A DNA stretch of 52,834 nucleotides from JBDIBB01 sp039812685 (lineage in GTDB: Bacteria > Acidobacteriota > Vicinamibacteria > Vicinamibacterales > JAFNAJ01). The notes under the pieces were generated by a model, which saw nothing but the letters and a program-made list of their open reading frames with translations, ran no database searches and was not told the origin of the DNA. Positions 49,420 through 52,834 of the stretch are shown here, one piece after another. Location: the NCBI GenBank assembly GCA_039812685.1, contig JBDIBB010000009.1, forward strand, positions 1 through 52,834, in the 5' to 3' direction. How positions within the stretch are numbered: the stretch's first letter is position 1; each line of letters opens with the position of its first letter. A program made the position numbers and the translations under genes.

Positions 49420-51662
49420 CTGGTCGATGCATCGTCACGCTGGCGCTTGCCTGCCTGTGCCTGCTGCCGGCGGCGAGCCAGCCCGGGGTTCCGCCGGCGG
49501 GCCAGGGCGATCCGGCGCCGGATCCCTTCCTGCCGGTGGCGGTGTGGTACAGCGGCGGCCGGGCGCGCGCGCCGATGATCGCGCCGCTGACGGCCGACTC
49601 GGAGCGCGAGTGGCGCGAGGACCTGAAGAAGATCCGCGACCTCGGCTTCAACACCGTCCGCACCTGGGTGGAGTGGAGCGCGGGGGAGCCGCGCCGCGGC
49701 GAGTACCACCTCGAGAACCTCGAGTTGATGCTGCGGCTGGCCGGCGAGGCAGGCCTGCGGGTGATCGTGCAGGTCTATGTCGACTCGGCGCCCGACTGGG
49801 TGGGCCGCGCCTATCCCGACGGCCGGTTCACGGCCCAGGGCGGCGCCGCCATCGAGTCGCAGGCCGCGCCGGGCTTCTGCGTCGATCACCCCGGCGTGCG
49901 TGAGGCCGTCCACGGCTTCTTCCGCGCGGTGGCGCGCGTCGCCTCGGCCAGCCCCGCCTTCCACGCCTACGACGTCTGGAGCGAGCCGGCGGTGATGAAC
50001 TGGGCGCAGCCGGCCTACCTGCCGAACGCGCAGTTCTGCTACTGCCGGCACAGCCAGGCGCGCTTCCGGACGTGGCTGCAGGAGCGGCACCAGGGCGACC
50101 TCGCGTCGCTCAACCGCCGCTGGTACCGCACCTTCGCCTCGTGGGATCAGGTGGAGCCGCCGCGCTTCGGCACCATCCTCACCTACACCGACTTCGCCGA
50201 CTGGCGGGTGTACATCGGCGAGAAGATCGCCGCCGACCTCGCCGGCCGCGCCGCCGCGGTGAAGAGCGTGGACGCGACGCACCTGGTGACGAGCCACGCC
50301 CCGAACCCGTCGCCGGTGTTCCGGACGCTGGCCGACGCGATGGATGCCTCCGACGACTACCTGATGAAGGACGCGGTCGACTACTTCGGCACGAGCTTCT
50401 ACCCGAAGCTCACCTCGCCGGATCGCGACTGGCCGCTCGAGCGGCGCGCGCTCGTGATGGACGCGGTCCGCAGCGTCACCGGCGACCGCGGCTTCTACGT
50501 CGGCGAGCTGCAGTCCGGCTTCGGCGTGCACGGCATCATCAGCGGCAACGCCATCACGGCGCGGGATCTTCCGCTCTACACGTGGGGGCTGATCGCGCGC
50601 GGCGCGCGCGCGGTCAGCTACTACGCCTTCTACCCGATGAGCACGGGCTACGAAGCCGGCGGCTACGGGCTGATCGAGCTCGACGGCACGCTCACCGAGC
50701 GCAGCCGCGCCGCCGGGCGCACCGCCGCAATCCTTCATGCCAACGCCGGCCGGCTGCTGGCCGCGCGTCCCGAGCCGGCGCAGGTGGCGATCGTCTTCAA
50801 CCCGCTGGTGCCGCTGCTGGGCGGGGAGCAGGCGTACGGCGACCGCCGCAACGTGCACCGGGGCCTCGCGGGCTATCACCGCATGTTCTTCGAGCGCAAC
50901 GTGGCCGTGGAGTTCCCCAGCGCGCGCGAGATCACCGCCGCAGGGTTGCGGCGCTTCAGGCTCGTGATCCTGCCGGCGCCGCTGCTGCTCACCGAGGAGA
51001 TGGCCGGCGCGCTCGAGCAGTACGTGCGCGAGGGCGGGCACCTGCTCACCGAGGCGCGGCCGGGCTGGCAGGACGAACGAGGGCACGCGCAGCCGGTGCT
51101 GCCGGGCTTCGGCTGGCACCGGATGCTCGGCGTGCGCGAAACGGAGCTGCGCCCCGAGAAGCAGCCGCGCATCACGTGGGGAGATCGGACGTTTGCCGGC
51201 GCCGTCTTCGCCGAGCGGTTCGCGCCGGTCGAGGGCGCGGGCGACCCGCGCGTGCTCGCACGCTACGACGATGGGGAGGCGGCCGCCATCGAGCGGGCAC
51301 ACGGCGAGGGCGCCGCCCTCATCCTCGGCACCTTCGCCGGGGAGGCCAACCAGCTCGAGCCGCAGCCGATGCATCCGCTCGCCGACGCGCTCATCGACTG
51401 GGCGGGCATCGCGCGTCCCGCACTCACCACCTCGTCGTTCGTCGAATTGCGGCGCGTGATCGCGGACGCAGGCGAGTTCCTGTTGCTCTTCAACCACGGC
51501 GGCCGCGAGGCCTCCGTCACGCTGCGGCAGCCGCTCGCGCGGGACGCGCGCGCCATCCGCGAGCTGATCACGGACGCCGCGATCGCCTCCTCCGGCGGCA
51601 TCTTCGCCCTCCAGACCGTGGTGCCGCCGGAGAGCGTGCGCGTGTACCGCGTGGACTACTGA
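49416..51662 (+). CDS. Exported GH42-like beta-galactosidase-family enzyme
   Basis: 748 residues from a GTG at 49416 preceded by GGAGGG; the leader (about 1-22) supports this start over the open frame from 49278. The N-terminal TIM barrel contains the GH42 pattern LGFNTVRTWVEWSAGEPRRG, an acid/base candidate Glu190 (DVWSEPAV) and a nucleophile candidate Glu364 (YVGELQSG). A trimerisation/GATase-like domain follows (about 510-600, RLVILPAPLLLTEEMAGALE), then a C-terminal beta domain. It probably cleaves beta-galactosides or related beta-glycosides outside the cytoplasm. It is translationally coupled to the NodB-like deacetylase, suggesting an acetylated oligosaccharide substrate (inference). 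Confidence 0.85.
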   Translation: MTGRCIVTLALACLCLLPAASQPGVPPAGQGDPAPDPFLPVAVWYSGGRARAPMIAPLTADSEREWREDLKKIRDLGFNTVRTWVEWSAGEPRRGEYHLENLELMLRLAGEAGLRVIVQVYVDSAPDWVGRAYPDGRFTAQGGAAIESQAAPGFCVDHPGVREAVHGFFRAVARVASASPAFHAYDVWSEPAVMNWAQPAYLPNAQFCYCRHSQARFRTWLQERHQGDLASLNRRWYRTFASWDQVEPPRFGTILTYTDFADWRVYIGEKIAADLAGRAAAVKSVDATHLVTSHAPNPSPVFRTLADAMDASDDYLMKDAVDYFGTSFYPKLTSPDRDWPLERRALVMDAVRSVTGDRGFYVGELQSGFGVHGIISGNAITARDLPLYTWGLIARGARAVSYYAFYPMSTGYEAGGYGLIELDGTLTERSRAAGRTAAILHANAGRLLAARPEPAQVAIVFNPLVPLLGGEQAYGDRRNVHRGLAGYHRMFFERNVAVEFPSAREITAAGLRRFRLVILPAPLLLTEEMAGALEQYVREGGHLLTEARPGWQDERGHAQPVLPGFGWHRMLGVRETELRPEKQPRITWGDRTFAGAVFAERFAPVEGAGDPRVLARYDDGEAAAIERAHGEGAALILGTFAGEANQLEPQPMHPLADALIDWAGIARPALTTSSFVELRRVIADAGEFLLLFNHGGREASVTLRQPLARDARAIRELITDAAIASSGGIFALQTVVPPESVRVYRVDY

Positions 51663-51711
51663 CGCCCGTGCGCCGCCCGGGCCCGCGCGGGCCCGCGCGC
51701 CGGCGGGCGTC
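51661..51711. terminator. Possible GC-rich imperfect hairpin
   Basis: GACGCCCG (51661-51668) and CGGGCGTC (51704-51711) can pair at the base of an imperfect, very GC-rich structure between convergent genes. Weaker than the other hairpins. Confidence 0.4.
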
Positions 51712-51764
51712 CGGCCGTTCGCGGGGAATCGCCCGGGAGCGGATCTCCGCGGGCCGGACGGGGC

Positions 51765-52834
51765 TCAGCGCGCGAAGACGTCGGCCACCGGGGTGATCCG
51801 CACCTTGCCGGCAGCGATGTGCAGCTTCATCGCGCCGATGACCCTGTCCTCGTCAAGCAGCGCCTGCGGTTTCTCGCCGTCGTAGGTGACCGGCGACGGC
51901 GCGTCGGCGACCAGCGCGTCGCGCAGCCCCGTTGCGTCCCTGGTGATGATCACCACCGACACGTTCGTGGCCGACAGGTGCCGCCTGATCGCCGCGTTGA
52001 CCTGCTCGCGCGTGAGCCTGGCGAGCCGCTCGCGCATGGTGGTGGCGAAGTCGCCGATGCCGTACCACTCGGAGTCGAGCGCGTAGCCGAGCTGCTGTGC
52101 CTGGCGCGCGGTCATCACGTAGACGTTCTTCATCAGGTAGTCGCGCGTCGCCTCGAAGGCCTCCTGCGACAGCCCGTGGTCGATGAGCGACTGCACCTCG
52201 TGCAGCGCGATGCGCAGGGCCATGTGGGCGTGCTGCGGCATCACGGGCCGGATCCACACCTCGAAGATCTGTGCGCGGCGCGGCAGGTTCGGGTCGGGGA
52301 AGAACTGGAACATGCCGCGCGGGAACGCCTCGATGTAGGCGTAGTCGCCGTAGTTGAACCCGCGCACCTCGCGGATGCGCTGGAAGAGCTGTCCGCTCTG
52401 CGCGCGGTGCTCGCCGAGCCAGGCGCGCGCCACCGAAAGCGCGGCGAAGTCGGGATGCGAACGGGTGACGGCAATCGGGTGCCCGAAGGAGATCGCGGTG
52501 CTGCGCGTGTCCTTCTCGACGATCTCCACCTCGATGCCCTGCGGCATGCGGCCCGTCACCGCCGGCTCGGCCGGCGCGTGGCCGGCGGGCAGGTTCGTGA
52601 GTGCGGCGCGCAACGCGGAGAGCATCTCCTGCGGCGCGTCGCCGTTGACGCCCACGCGCAACAGCGCGCGCGCGTAGTGCGCCGCCACGAACTGCTTCAC
52701 GTCGTCGATCGTGATCGACTCCAGCCCCGCCACGGTTCCGAGCGTCGGGTGGCCGTAGGGCGTGCCGGCGAAGATGTCGGCCTGCAGCCGCTCCTTGCCG
52801 AGCTCCTCCTCGTTGTCCGAGCGCAGATCCTGCA
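51765..52834 (-). CDS. M16-family zinc peptidase, C-terminal part (cut by window edge)
   Basis: The frame is open from 52834 to the stop at 51765 (~356 residues); the start and the HxxEH zinc motif would lie beyond the window. The first residues in view (GHPTLGTVAGLESITIDDVK) are the classic M16 segment after the first lobe. The second lobe follows: AISFGHPIAV, SGQLFQRIREVRGFNYGDYAYIEAF and VYVMTARQAQQLGYALD. M16 peptidases such as pitrilysin- and PqqF-like proteins degrade small proteins and peptides, often in the periplasm; N-terminal export cannot be judged. It converges on the GH42-like gene. Whether this is a single-lobe pair subunit or a full-length enzyme is not visible. Confidence 0.9.
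   Translation of the reverse strand, partial: QDLRSDNEEELGKERLQADIFAGTPYGHPTLGTVAGLESITIDDVKQFVAAHYARALLRVGVNGDAPQEMLSALRAALTNLPAGHAPAEPAVTGRMPQGIEVEIVEKDTRSTAISFGHPIAVTRSHPDFAALSVARAWLGEHRAQSGQLFQRIREVRGFNYGDYAYIEAFPRGMFQFFPDPNLPRRAQIFEVWIRPVMPQHAHMALRIALHEVQSLIDHGLSQEAFEATRDYLMKNVYVMTARQAQQLGYALDSEWYGIGDFATTMRERLARLTREQVNAAIRRHLSATNVSVVIITRDATGLRDALVADAPSPVTYDGEKPQALLDEDRVIGAMKLHIAAGKVRITPVADVFAR

Noticed and set aside
1..52834. tRNA, rRNA, CRISPR, IS element or prophage signals
   Set aside because: No cloverleaf-like tRNA, rRNA segment, spaced direct-repeat array, transposase or integrase was recognised on either strand.

Overview
The window is about 70% G+C by eye and densely coded, with strong third-position GC bias. 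It carries no rRNA, tRNA, CRISPR array or insertion sequence that I can recognise. The gene content points to an Acidobacteriota chromosome, probably of the Vicinamibacteria/Luteitalea type: two roughly 1,050-residue Oar-like TonB receptors with an N-terminal carboxypeptidase-regulatory domain, exported RraA-like proteins, Tat-exported DUF362 proteins, and many ATGA or GTGA start/stop overlaps. The taxonomic call is an inference.

Layout. (1) 1-4593, minus strand: a small unknown protein, a glycosidase-like protein, DUF362, ApbE and an RraA-like protein cut by the window edge. (2) 4819-7038, plus: an ABM-domain protein and a secreted CocE/PepX-type alpha/beta hydrolase. (3) 7054-20604: a divergent regulon bounded by a strong hairpin at each end and driven by a symmetric promoter/operator at 13125-13210. 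Leftward it has an Oar-like receptor and two tandem amidohydrolases. Rightward it has an NTF2-like protein, an MFS transporter, a SelA-like PLP enzyme, ApbE, a lactonase and a third amidohydrolase. (4) 20698-26734: a second SelA-like enzyme, a Tat-exported RidA and a second Oar-like receptor. (5) 26854-29455, minus: RraA-like protein, KDPG aldolase and KDG kinase. (6) 29636-39377, plus: CBM9-like protein, DUF362, beta-propeller, ApbE-like, glycosidase-like, a triple-RidA fusion and two more SelA-like enzymes, facing a third RidA gene (39409-39894, minus). (7) 39999-52834: CydDC, a BtuB/siderophore-type TonB receptor, an XRE regulator divergent from a POT peptide transporter, a NodB-like deacetylase coupled to a GH42-like enzyme, and the end of an M16 peptidase.

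Central hypothesis. Regions 3 to 6 look like one catabolic system in which the early steps occur outside the cytoplasm. Four SelA-like PLP enzymes (the superfamily of D-glucosaminate-6-phosphate ammonia-lyase) have twin-arginine leaders. Three RidA-type gene products are also exported (two Tat, one Sec), as are three amidohydrolase/deacetylases and a lactonase. The only clearly cytoplasmic enzymes are KDG kinase and KDPG aldolase. This fits periplasmic deacetylation, lactone opening and PLP-dependent deamination of an amino-sugar acid or related compound, RidA clearance of the enamine/imine, uptake of a 2-keto-3-deoxy acid by the anion-symporter-type MFS protein, then phosphorylation and cleavage to pyruvate and a triose phosphate. 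Export signals, family memberships and operon structure are read from the sequence. The substrate and reaction order are inferred.
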